Assembly: GCF_000013345.1 (NCBI RefSeq)
Contig: NC_007777.1
Coordinates: 1,798,001-1,862,000, forward strand
Origin: Frankia casuarinae
Lineage (GTDB): Bacteria > Actinomycetota > Actinomycetes > Frankiales > Frankiaceae
Length of the DNA: 64,000 bases
Direction: 5' to 3'
Below the pieces are notes generated by a model. That model saw only the letters and a program-made list of their open reading frames with translations, did no database searches and was not told the origin of the DNA. Made by a program: the position numbers and the translations under genes. This document shows positions 1 to 7,434 of the stretch, piece by piece (the stretch's first letter is position 1; each line of letters opens with the position of its first letter).

Positions 1-387
1 GAACAACGGCGCGACGACAACGGGGCCGCCCGCGCCCTCCCAGACCGGATAAGGGTCCTCCGGGGTGACGACGCCCAGCCCGCGGGCGATCTCCACGAGA
101 TGCCGGTAGCGTTGTTCGCCGCGCAGCTGCACCGGGTCCTGCTTGGGAGTCCACAGCTCGTGATTCCCCGGCACCCAGACAACCTTCGCGAAACGCCCGC
201 TGAGCTGCTTGAGCGTCGTCTCGATATCGGCGATCGTCTCGGCGACGTCACCGGCGAGGATCAGCCAGTCGTCGGATGATCCGGGTGCGATGTCCTCCAC
301 CATCCGCCGGTTCTCGGGGTAGGCGACATGCACGTCACTGACGGCCAGCAGCCGCCCGGGCGAAACCGGGGAATCCGTCCGGGACAC
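1..387 (-). CDS. metallophosphoesterase, C-terminus cut by window edge
   Basis: The minus strand is open from a GTG at 387 to position 1 (129 codons), so the C-terminal part lies outside the window. Metal-site motifs of the calcineurin-like phosphoesterase superfamily appear in order: SDVH near residue 19, LAGDVAE near residue 46 and PGNHE near residue 72. These supply ligands of the dinuclear metal centre. The protein should hydrolyse phosphomonoester or phosphodiester bonds, but the substrate cannot be read from the sequence. The reading frame stays open upstream of 387, so the start is the least certain part. The family call is secure. Confidence 0.85.
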   Translation of the reverse strand, partial: MSRTDSPVSPGRLLAVSDVHVAYPENRRMVEDIAPGSSDDWLILAGDVAETIADIETTLKQLSGRFAKVVWVPGNHELWTPKQDPVQLRGEQRYRHLVEIARGLGVVTPEDPYPVWEGAGGPVVVAPLF

Positions 388-579
388 AAGGCGAAGCCTA
401 CCGGCGCGGCCACCGGCGTGTCCGCCAGATGAAAATGCTGTTCCGGTGTTCGAGATGGCGCCGGGTGGGCATCCTGATCGAGGATCATCGCGAGGGATCG
501 GTGACGATCCCTCGAGGACGACACGATGAGCCGACGGATCCAGCCGATCTTGCGGGAGTGGACAGCGATGAACGACAGC

Positions 580-613
580 GGGCAGCGATGAGTGGTGGGC
601 AGCGATGAGTGAC
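580..613 (+). repeat. 17-bp tandem duplication across a start codon
   Basis: GGGCAGCGATGAGTG is present twice in 17-bp units (580-596 and 597-613). The second copy holds the ATG of the DUF1232 gene at 605, so the duplication also creates an out-of-frame ATG at 588. It may affect ribosome choice of start. Confidence 0.8.
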
Positions 614-979
614 AGCGTCGGAATCGGGCTGCTCGTCGCCCTCGGGGCTCTCGTCATGATCGTCCTGGCGCTGGCCGTGGCCGCGCTGGTCGCCGTCCGG
701 AAGTACCGGCTGCCGTTGCGGGGCCTCGTGGCGACCCTGGCGGGCCTCGCCTACGTCATCTCCCCGGTGGACGCCGTCCCGGAGATTCCGCTGGGGCCGA
801 TCGGCCTGATCGACGACATCACCGTGATCATCGCGACCGTGGTCTACCTGCGTGGCCTGATCGCCGCGCGGCGGGGCCTGGACCCGGCCGGGATCGATCC
901 ACCCGGCCGGGCGCCCCACCCGATGCCGCGGCAGCCTCCGCCGCCTCGGGTATCAGGCCGGCGCCGCGGTGCCCGCTGA
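605..979 (+). CDS. DUF1232 (YkvA-like) small membrane protein
   Basis: A 124-residue protein with an N-terminal hydrophobic helix (residues 5-30) followed by the DUF1232 signature: LAGLAYVISPVDAVPEIPL and a GLIDDITVIIATVVYL segment (about residues 48-75). The SPxDxxPE and GxxDD elements are the conserved core of this family, which has no assigned enzymatic role and is thought to sit in the membrane. The C-terminal tail is basic and proline-rich. The next gene on the same strand begins 88 bp later, after a short repeat tract. Function unknown; family call firm. Confidence 0.8.
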   Translation: MSDSVGIGLLVALGALVMIVLALAVAALVAVRKYRLPLRGLVATLAGLAYVISPVDAVPEIPLGPIGLIDDITVIIATVVYLRGLIAARRGLDPAGIDPPGRAPHPMPRQPPPPRVSGRRRGAR

Positions 980-1040
980 GCAGGCTGCCGCTGAGCAGGC
1001 TGCCGGGGCTGGCTGGAACACCGGGGCTGGCTGGAACATC
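975..1040 (+). repeat. two adjacent short tandem duplications (15 bp x2, 18 bp x2)
   Basis: GCTGAGCAGGCTGCC occurs twice (975-1004) and is followed by GGGGCTGGCTGGAACAYC twice (1005-1040). The tract joins the end of the DUF1232 gene to the DsbA-family gene and is in frame with the latter upstream of its ATG. Confidence 0.8.
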
Positions 1041-1067
1041 GGGACCGGCCCCGGTGTTGTCCGCGAC

Positions 1068-1676
1068 ATGACTTCTGTCACCTTCGCGATCACCTGGGAT
1101 TACCGTTGCCCGTTCGCCCGCAACGCACATGAACACGTTTTGACTGGTCTCGCGGCCGGTGCCGACTGGAACGTCACCTTTCTCCCGTTCTCGCTGGGGC
1201 AGGCGCACGTGGAGGAGGGGCAACCCACCGTCTGGGAGAAGCCCGAGCAGGACTCCGGGATCCTCGCCCTGCAGGCCGGCGTCGTCGTCCGCGACGAATA
1301 CCCGGATCTGTTCCCCTCCGCCCACCGGGCGCTGTTCGCGGCGCGTCACGACGAGGGCCGTCACCTGGAGGACCGGGCGGTCATCCAGGAGACGCTCGCG
1401 GGGGTGGGGCTGCCCGCCGACGAGGTGCTTGCCCGGGTTGACGATGGCGCTCTCGACAAGGTCCGCGCCGAGCACGAGCAGTACGTCGCCTCGCATACCG
1501 TCTGGGGCGTGCCGACCTGGATCGCCGGTGATCAGGCCGTGTTCGTCCGGCTGATGAACCGTGCGCCGCTCGGTGCCGACCCGGCGGGTTCCATCCGTGC
1601 GGTGGAGCGCATCGTCGACCTGGTGACCGGTTGGCCCGAGTTGAACGAGTTCAAGCACACGTCCATCCCACGCTGA
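1068..1676 (+). CDS. DsbA-family thioredoxin-fold protein (mycothiol-dependent nitroreductase relative)
   Basis: A 202-residue protein from the ATG at 1068; the frame is open further upstream but there consists of tandem repeats. The N-terminus reads MTSVTFAITWDYRCPFARNA, a thioredoxin-fold strand followed by a CPFA active-site motif with one cysteine where DsbA has CxxC. The middle is an all-helical insert and the C-terminal part contains GVPTWIAGDQAVFVR, the cis-proline loop of the fold. A single-cysteine CPxA site is typical of the Rv2466c-like mycothiol-dependent nitroreductases and HCCA isomerases rather than of disulphide-forming DsbA. It is probably a cytosolic thiol-dependent reductase or isomerase; no signal peptide is seen. 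Confidence 0.75.
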   Translation: MTSVTFAITWDYRCPFARNAHEHVLTGLAAGADWNVTFLPFSLGQAHVEEGQPTVWEKPEQDSGILALQAGVVVRDEYPDLFPSAHRALFAARHDEGRHLEDRAVIQETLAGVGLPADEVLARVDDGALDKVRAEHEQYVASHTVWGVPTWIAGDQAVFVRLMNRAPLGADPAGSIRAVERIVDLVTGWPELNEFKHTSIPR

Positions 1677-1789
1677 TCTTCCAGGCCGGTTCGGTCCGTC
1701 CCGGTACACCCACGGCGCCGGGGACAGCGGCCGCGCCGCCCGCCATTCCCCTGTCGGCGCCCGGCGGTGTCAGACGTTCAAGCCGCGTC

Positions 1790-1843
1790 AGGTGCCCAGG
1801 TCACGTGAGGTGCCCAGGTCACGTGAGGTGCCCAGGCCGCGTC
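1790..1843 (+). repeat. 18-bp tandem repeat, three units
   Basis: AGGTGCCCAGGTCACGTG at 1790-1807 and 1808-1825, then a diverged third copy to 1843. It lies between the convergent DsbA-family and TerD genes; the last unit touches the TerD stop codon. No hairpin is evident. Confidence 0.85.
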
Positions 1844-2417
1844 AGACGTCCAGGCCGTAGCTGCGGGCGATCGCAGCCAGGCCGCTGACCCCACCCTGGC
1901 CGAGCGCCCGGAAGCGCCAGCCGTCCTGATCCCGGTAGAGCTCACCGAACAACATCGAGGTGTCCCGCGCGGCGGCGGTGGTGAGGTCGTACCGCACCAG
2001 CTCGTCATCGGTCGACGCGTTGACGACCCGGATATAGGCGTCGGTCACGTCGCCGAAACTCTGGTGTCGATAGTCGGCGTTATGGATGCTGACCGGGAAG
2101 ACGATGCGCGTTATTGCACTGGACAGCAGGTCGAGACGCACCTCGATCTGTTCGTCGTCGCCCGCACCCTCACCGGTGAGGTTGTCACCGCGGTGCACGA
2201 TCTCGCCGCGCGGACTACTGAGGTTGTTGTAGTAGATGAAATAGCTGCGGTTGGGAGCTCGCCCGTCCGCCTGCAGGGCAATGGCGCTCGCGTCCAGGTC
2301 GAACTCCTCCGATCCGGGAGCATTCGGATCCCAGCCGAGGCCGACGGTGATGTGCGTCAGGCCGTCGGTGGCTCCGGTGAGCGCGACGCTTCCACCCTTG
2401 ACGACGTCAATGCCCAC
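1842..2417 (-). CDS. TerD-family (tellurium resistance / stress) protein
   Basis: A 191-residue TerD-domain protein. The start is the GTG at 2417, preceded by GGAG at a good distance, which gives the family-typical N-terminus MGIDVVKGGSVALT. Conserved parts follow: VGLGWDPN near residue 26, FDLDASAIAL near residue 38 and the calcium-site regions including DNLTGEGAGDDEQI. TerD proteins bind calcium and occur in predicted stress and phage-response complexes; the biochemical activity is not established. The gene is alone here, with no other ter genes beside it. The tail GLAAIARSYGLDV is typical of the family. Confidence 0.9.
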   Translation of the reverse strand: MGIDVVKGGSVALTGATDGLTHITVGLGWDPNAPGSEEFDLDASAIALQADGRAPNRSYFIYYNNLSSPRGEIVHRGDNLTGEGAGDDEQIEVRLDLLSSAITRIVFPVSIHNADYRHQSFGDVTDAYIRVVNASTDDELVRYDLTTAAARDTSMLFGELYRDQDGWRFRALGQGGVSGLAAIARSYGLDV

Positions 2418-2724
2418 GGTTCTCCGATCCCACGACGTTCTCCGGCCCGGCGGCCCCGGCCGGTGCGATGTTCGCGATACGTGACTACCCAAGCACATGA
2501 GCGTGTCGCTGGTGCGTGCATCCAGGAGACTGTCCCGACCGGTCTCGGCCGGTCCTGCTGGTCGCGAGCGGCGACGGGTGTCCGACGACCGGTAGCCTAC
2601 TGGGGAGGAATGGTCACCGACCGATTGGTGTCGGCATCGTTGCGCAGTCTCCAGGATCGTGGCCGGGGACGGAGCGCGGCCACCGGCGGCATCGGCCGGC
2701 CCGAATTGGCTAACGTCGGCAACC

Positions 2725-2943
2725 GTGGATCGACTACCGTTGCTTGTCGGGTCCGGTGACATCGCTCGGGCGCTGGGTCTGACCCGCCAGGCGGTCGACC
2801 ATCGGCTCCGGATCGATCCGGCCGCGCCGAGCCCGGCCGCGGTGGTAAATCGCACCGCCACCTGGGGCGGGACCCGGATCTGGTGGCGAGCGGAGATTGA
2901 TCGTTGGCTTCGGCTCGAACCCGAGCACTGGGAAGTGCGCTGA
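2725..2943 (+). CDS. small helix-turn-helix DNA-binding protein
   Basis: A 72-residue product from the GTG at 2725. A TAACGT -10-like box at 2711-2716 lies 8 nt before it, which suits a leaderless start; a GTG at 2659 in the same frame would add 22 residues. GSGDIARALGLTRQAVDHRL is a helix-turn-helix, and the C-terminal RIWWRAEIDRWLRLEPE resembles the wing of MerR/AlpA-type excisionase-like proteins. It lies 299 bp upstream of the TIR/FxsT cassette on the same strand, next to two pairs of 14-bp repeats, so it is a candidate local regulator. The target is not known. Confidence 0.65.
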   Translation: MDRLPLLVGSGDIARALGLTRQAVDHRLRIDPAAPSPAAVVNRTATWGGTRIWWRAEIDRWLRLEPEHWEVR

Positions 2944-3035
2944 GGGAGGCCGCCGGGAAAACGCGCTGACGGAAATCTGACGGAAAGCAGAGAGGTCCGC
3001 CCGGGGCATCCGGTGGCCGGCGGTGGACGTCCACA

Positions 3036-3121
3036 GAACGTGGGACGTGGAACGTGGGACGTGCTCGATGGACCGGCCTACCCGCCACGTCCGTGTTGAA
3101 CGATCGTTGTTGAACGATCAT
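3036..3121 (+). repeat. two pairs of 14-bp tandem repeats upstream of the TIR cassette
   Basis: GAACGTGGGACGTG is exactly repeated at 3036-3049 and 3050-3063. TGTTGAACGATCRT is repeated at 3094-3107 and 3108-3121, and the junction makes the palindrome AACGATCGTT (3099-3108). They lie between the HTH gene and the first FxsC-type gene (start 3242), where an operator would be expected. Regulator binding is inference. Confidence 0.7.
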
Positions 3122-3241
3122 TGAGGAAACCGGGCGGGTGGCCATCGCCATGCCGCCGGTCGGCTGATAGCGTCTGATGCCACCGTCCGCCGGGTGACGG
3201 TAGGTTCGGGGGCGCATGGTGCTGGCTTTTGAGGGTACCCG

Positions 3242-4486
3242 ATGAAGAACTACTTCTTCATCTCCTATGCGGCAGATGAGGATCGGCGCTGGGTGCAGCG
3301 CTTTCACGCCGATCTCGAGTACGAGCTGCGGGTTCAGGTCGGCTCCGCGGTGGGCGGAATCCTGGACACCCGTCCGCGTCCCGGCATGGACGCCGACCTG
3401 GCCCTGGCCGCCGGCGCCGGCGGAACCCGCGTGATGGTGGCGCTCTGTTCCGATCCCTTTTTCAGGGACGCCTGGTGCGGGCGCGAGTGGGAGGTCTTCC
3501 ACTCGCGCATCGAAAATTTCAGCAAGGCCGGTGCGACCAGACTGGAGGACGGTTTCCTCCGGGTGCTGTGGCGTCCGACGCAGGATCCCGTCCCGGCGGT
3601 CGCGACGAGGGATCTCGCGGACGCGAGCGCGGGACTCCCCGACACCTATCGCCAGCGCGGCCTGCTCTGGATGATGCGCAAGATGCTGCTCGGGGCGGGC
3701 GGGTACTACTGGTTCGTCCGCATGCTCGCGGCGCGGATCGTCGCGGCCCAGCAGATCACCCTGGACCCGGTGCCCGACCTCGCGGTGCGCCGCGCCGCCG
3801 CGGCCTTCGGCTCCCACCCCGGCTCGTCCGGGGACCCGTCGGAAGCGATGCCCCCCTTCCTTCCGCTGGCCGGGTCCGTGAACGGGAACGGGAACGTGAA
3901 CGGGAACGGGAGAGCCGGTTTCCGGACCCACGGCGACGGCGACGAGGCGCGGCGCGCGGCTTCGATCGGGACGGCACCCCCCGTGCCCACGCCGACTACC
4001 ACCTCCCGCCGAACCACGCCGCCGGTGGCGTCTGACGTACCGTCGCCGCAGACGCCGCTGGCGGAGGTCTCCCGTCTGGTCGCCATCAGCTACGTCGGCG
4101 CCGACCAGGAGTGGGCGGACTGGCTCGAATACCTGCTGCGCCGCGGCTCCCACCGGGTCGTGCAGGTCAGATGGGCGCAGAGTAGAGGTGAGCGGCTGGC
4201 CGAGACGGTTGACCGCATCGCCGCGCGCCGGCCGGATGTCACCGTGGCCCTGCTGTCGCGGCACTACCGGCCGCCCCGCCCGGAGAACCCCGGCGAGACC
4301 GAGATCGAGGCGTGGGAGCGGCTGGGGCTGGCGGGACCGCTCGAGAATCAGGTCATCCGGGCGGTCATCGACCGCGAACCGTTACCCGAGCCGCTGCGGA
4401 CGCTGCCGAAGCTGGATCTGAGCCGGTTCGAGCCGACCGCGGTCGACGGACTGCTGGCGGGGATACGGGCGGGAGCCCGGCGATGA
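3242..4486 (+). CDS. FxsC-type TIR protein with a second, degenerate TIR module
   Basis: A 414-residue protein; GAGGG precedes the ATG by 6 nt. Residues 1-185 are an FxsC-type TIR-like domain: MKNYFFISYA start, GILDTR strand, VALCSDPFF, then AWCGREWEVF, in which the WCGRE glutamate is where TIR NADases carry their catalytic residue. A linker of Asn-Gly repeats and Pro/Thr (about 200-275) leads to a second TIR-like module starting LVAISYVGADQEWADWLE (about 277-400) that lacks a WCxxE motif. FxsC proteins accompany FxSxx-COOH peptide systems and other STAND/TPR loci; NAD hydrolysis has not been shown for this branch as far as I know. The stop overlaps the next start (ATGA), so the genes are translationally coupled. 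Confidence 0.8.
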   Translation: MKNYFFISYAADEDRRWVQRFHADLEYELRVQVGSAVGGILDTRPRPGMDADLALAAGAGGTRVMVALCSDPFFRDAWCGREWEVFHSRIENFSKAGATRLEDGFLRVLWRPTQDPVPAVATRDLADASAGLPDTYRQRGLLWMMRKMLLGAGGYYWFVRMLAARIVAAQQITLDPVPDLAVRRAAAAFGSHPGSSGDPSEAMPPFLPLAGSVNGNGNVNGNGRAGFRTHGDGDEARRAASIGTAPPVPTPTTTSRRTTPPVASDVPSPQTPLAEVSRLVAISYVGADQEWADWLEYLLRRGSHRVVQVRWAQSRGERLAETVDRIAARRPDVTVALLSRHYRPPRPENPGETEIEAWERLGLAGPLENQVIRAVIDREPLPEPLRTLPKLDLSRFEPTAVDGLLAGIRAGARR

Positions 4487-6384
4487 ACGCCTACGCCCGG
4501 CCCGGTCGTCGGCCCGGCGATGCGCCCCCGGTGTGGCGCAGCCGCCGGGAGAACGAGCTGTTCGCCGGTCGCGACGACGAGCTGGAACGCATCTGGGACG
4601 GCCTGACCCGGCATCGGCGGGTGGTGCTGGTGCCGGAGGGGGACCAGTCCGACATCGGGGAGACCGAGCTCGCCGGCGAGTACCAGCATCGGTTCAAGCT
4701 GCGCTACGACGTCTCGTGGTGGGTGGACTGCTCGACGACCGCCGCCGTCCCCGGGCAGATCGGCGAGCTCTACGAGCGGGCCCGCACCGAACTTCCCGGC
4801 CCCCCTCCGGGCGCGGCCGACGCCGGGCCGGAGTCCACCGCGGGATGGTTGGTCATCTTCGCGGGTGTGGGCAGTCCGGACGAGGTGGCGGAGTTCCTGC
4901 CCGACGGCGAGGCGCATGTGATCATCATCGCCGACCGCGCCGTGGGCGCCTGGCGGGACCGGACGATGCCCATCGGGCCATTGCGTCGTCGCGAGTCGGT
5001 CATGCTGCTCACCAGCGCGGCGCCGATGGTCGACCCGGCCACCGCCGCCCAGCTGGGGGAGTTGGTCGGACACCGGCCCGCCCTGCTCGCGGAGATCGCC
5101 GGGTACCTGATCCGCGAGGCGGTCGTGTCGCCGGAACTGTGTCGGCGCCTGCTGGAGATGGCGGCGTCGCGGCCGACGCCGGCCGTCCGGGACGCCGCCG
5201 GCGGTGACCAGTCGTCCCGGGCCCAGGCGATGCGTGGTTCCGGAACCCCCGCCGGGGCCGCGTCCGGGGCCGCGTCCGGGGCCGCAGCCGGGGCCGGGGC
5301 CGCCGTCATGGTCGCAGGCGAGGTACGTGACCCGGTAGGGCGCAACGCGGCGCGGGCACCATCGATTCCTGTGATCAACAAGCACGGCTGGCCCCCCCGG
5401 GAGGTCGACGAGCTCGTCGCGGCCCTGATGCGGGTGGAGTACATCGCTGACCTGGCCGGTTTCGACCACTGGTTCGACGAGCTGACACGGATCCTCGGTC
5501 GCACGATCGCGCTGACCTCCCCGGTCGTCGCGGTCCGCCTGACCACGCTGGTCAGCGAGGCGGTCGGCCAGCCCGATCCCGGCATGCTCGACGCCTTGCT
5601 GCAGGCCCTCGACCTGGTCGCGCCGCGCGACGACCGGTCCGTCGTGGACTTCCGGCGCTTGGTGACCGAGCTGCAATCCCACTGGAGCGGCGCGGGCTCG
5701 GCGCTGCCCGGCATGTCATCACCGGTGCCCGCCTACCAGCTTCCCTCCTGGCCACCGCTGCTGTCTGGAGTGCCCTCCTCACCCCCGCCCAGCCACGGGC
5801 CGTCGGGCACCCCGACCTACTACTTCTTCACCAGCCACGCGCACCGCGACGACCGGGATCGCGTGGCCATCTTCCATCGGGAGCTCGAGCTGGAGCTGCG
5901 CCGCAAGGTCCGGCGCCGGATCCGGCCGACGGGATTCTTCGACGCCGACCGGCTGGGCGGCGGGGAGCACTGGCCGACCTCGCTGCGCGACGCGGTGCGC
6001 ACGGCTCCGGTGCTGGTCGCGCTGTGGTGTGACGACTACTTTGAGAGCGACTGGTGCGGCCGGGAGTTCGGCGTTTTTCAGGAACGTATCCGCCGGGCGA
6101 CCAAGCCGGGCGGGAACCCGCCGTCCGGGATCATTCCCGTGCCCTGGCTGCGGCGGGACGCCGAGGTACCCGAGGCGGCCCGTGAACTCCACATCGCGCA
6201 TATGGAGCTTGGTCGTCAGTATGACAACCTTCCGGTCCTGGATTTGATGCGCCATCCCGCCGCCTTCGCGGAGTATGTAAGTCTGCTGGCCTACCGGGTC
6301 ATGGATGTCGCTCGCGACCAGCTGCCGCCGTTGGACGCCGAGGTGACGGAGCTCGTCCGTTCCCCGTTCCACCATCAGCCGTGA
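4483..6384 (+). CDS. degenerate STAND-ATPase / FxsC-type TIR fusion
   Basis: A 633-residue protein whose ATG overlaps the upstream stop. The N-terminal 250 residues follow the NB-ARC/STAND layout (FAGRDDELERIWDGL, then ELAGEYQHRFKLRYDVSWWVD), but where a P-loop should stand the sequence is EGDQSDIGETELAGEY. The glycines and the lysine are gone, so nucleotide binding is doubtful. An Ala/Gly-rich repeat linker follows. Residues about 303-400 form a helical domain like the effector-associated domains of conflict systems (tentative). Residues 445-600 are a complete FxsC-type TIR domain (TYYFFTSHAHRDD, FFDADRLG, DWCGREFGVF). It looks like a sensor-adaptor with an effector domain. Confidence 0.7.
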   Translation: MNAYARPGRRPGDAPPVWRSRRENELFAGRDDELERIWDGLTRHRRVVLVPEGDQSDIGETELAGEYQHRFKLRYDVSWWVDCSTTAAVPGQIGELYERARTELPGPPPGAADAGPESTAGWLVIFAGVGSPDEVAEFLPDGEAHVIIIADRAVGAWRDRTMPIGPLRRRESVMLLTSAAPMVDPATAAQLGELVGHRPALLAEIAGYLIREAVVSPELCRRLLEMAASRPTPAVRDAAGGDQSSRAQAMRGSGTPAGAASGAASGAAAGAGAAVMVAGEVRDPVGRNAARAPSIPVINKHGWPPREVDELVAALMRVEYIADLAGFDHWFDELTRILGRTIALTSPVVAVRLTTLVSEAVGQPDPGMLDALLQALDLVAPRDDRSVVDFRRLVTELQSHWSGAGSALPGMSSPVPAYQLPSWPPLLSGVPSSPPPSHGPSGTPTYYFFTSHAHRDDRDRVAIFHRELELELRRKVRRRIRPTGFFDADRLGGGEHWPTSLRDAVRTAPVLVALWCDDYFESDWCGREFGVFQERIRRATKPGGNPPSGIIPVPWLRRDAEVPEAARELHIAHMELGRQYDNLPVLDLMRHPAAFAEYVSLLAYRVMDVARDQLPPLDAEVTELVRSPFHHQP

Positions 6385-6582
6385 GCTGCACGGAGCCGTG
6401 ATGAGCTGCACGAACACCCCACGGCCGGCACCCGGCGGCAGCGCGCCGCGACCGTCCCGCCGTACCCGGATCCCCGCGGTGAAGAATGTGGTCCGACCTG
6501 TGCGAGCTGCCGTGGACGTGGGAGGCCCGGGTGCGATGGTAGGGCAGAGGCCCTGCGCCGAAAAACGGCGTGAGGGGGACCT

Positions 6583-7434
6583 GTGACACCGTTCTTTCTG
6601 GTCCATCACGCGCTCGCCGGCGGTGACAGCAGCTATGTCGAACGTTTCTTCGGAGATGTACAGAATGCGGTTTACGAGCGCCTCGGCTATCGTGAGGTGT
6701 TCACTGGCGAGGCGGCCGGCGCGGCGGAGTCCTCGCCGGCGACGGGGGGCCGCTCCAATCCCGATGCGCTCCTGGCGCCGGTGATGGTGGCGCTGTACTC
6801 GGACGCCTACTTCACCGACCACCAGTGCCTGCTGGAGTGGTCGCTGTTCCGGGAACGGCTGCGGTGGCACCACCATTTCACCGGTCGGAGCTCTCCGGCG
6901 CTGGTCGGTGTTCCCTGGTCCATCCGATCGGTACCCGTGCCGGCTCAGATCGCGGAGGCGGGGATGCTTGTCGGCGACTTCGGCGCGGGCTACACGGCGA
7001 GCGGCGCGTTGCAGCTGATCCGGACCGGTTCCGCCTCGGTCTGGTACCAGCAGTTGACCGAACGGGTCAGTGAACTGATCGTGCGTGCCCGCGGCGACGA
7101 GCCGCCGGCACTGTCCACGCGTGACGTGGAGTTCGTCGAGCGGTCGGGGCGGACGGACTGGGTGTCGGCCGGTCGGGGCCGGGGCACCCGCTGGTCTGCC
7201 GGCAGCTCCGCGACGCTGCTGATCCCGCCGGCTCCCCTGGTCCCCCTGGCCTCGACGGTTCGCACGGCTCCAACCCCGGCGGCTCCAACCCCGGCGGCCA
7301 TGGCTTCGGCGGCCATGGCTCCGGCCCGAGTCGGTGGCCGGGAGCGTCGATGGCGGATGGCCGATCCCGAGCACACCCGTCGACCCATCCTGCGTCGTGC
7401 CGGCGCCGCCGAACTGGACGATGACGATGACTGA
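6583..7434 (+). CDS. third FxsC-type TIR-like protein, active-site motif altered
   Basis: A 283-residue protein starting at GTG 6583 after GAGGGGG. Residues 1-170 match the other two FxsC-type domains in layout (FFLVHHALAGGDSSYVERFF, then VMVALYSDAYF), but the WCGRE motif has become HQCLLEWSLF. Trp and Gly-Arg are lost and one Glu remains. The C-terminal 100 residues are low complexity with AAPTPA/AMASA repeats and no recognisable domain. The stop lies inside the start region of the FxsT-type gene (overlap of 14 bp from the ATG at 7421). It is likely a structural or regulatory paralogue of the neighbouring TIR proteins; catalytic activity is doubtful. Confidence 0.7.
   Translation: MTPFFLVHHALAGGDSSYVERFFGDVQNAVYERLGYREVFTGEAAGAAESSPATGGRSNPDALLAPVMVALYSDAYFTDHQCLLEWSLFRERLRWHHHFTGRSSPALVGVPWSIRSVPVPAQIAEAGMLVGDFGAGYTASGALQLIRTGSASVWYQQLTERVSELIVRARGDEPPALSTRDVEFVERSGRTDWVSAGRGRGTRWSAGSSATLLIPPAPLVPLASTVRTAPTPAAPTPAAMASAAMAPARVGGRERRWRMADPEHTRRPILRRAGAAELDDDDD

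Noticed and set aside
6401-6586. 62-codon open frame between the second and third TIR genes whose stop overlaps the GTG at 6583; considered as a precursor peptide.
   Set aside because: It has no FxSxx or other core-like C-terminus (it ends RREGDL), poor third-position G+C for this genome and no ribosome site.
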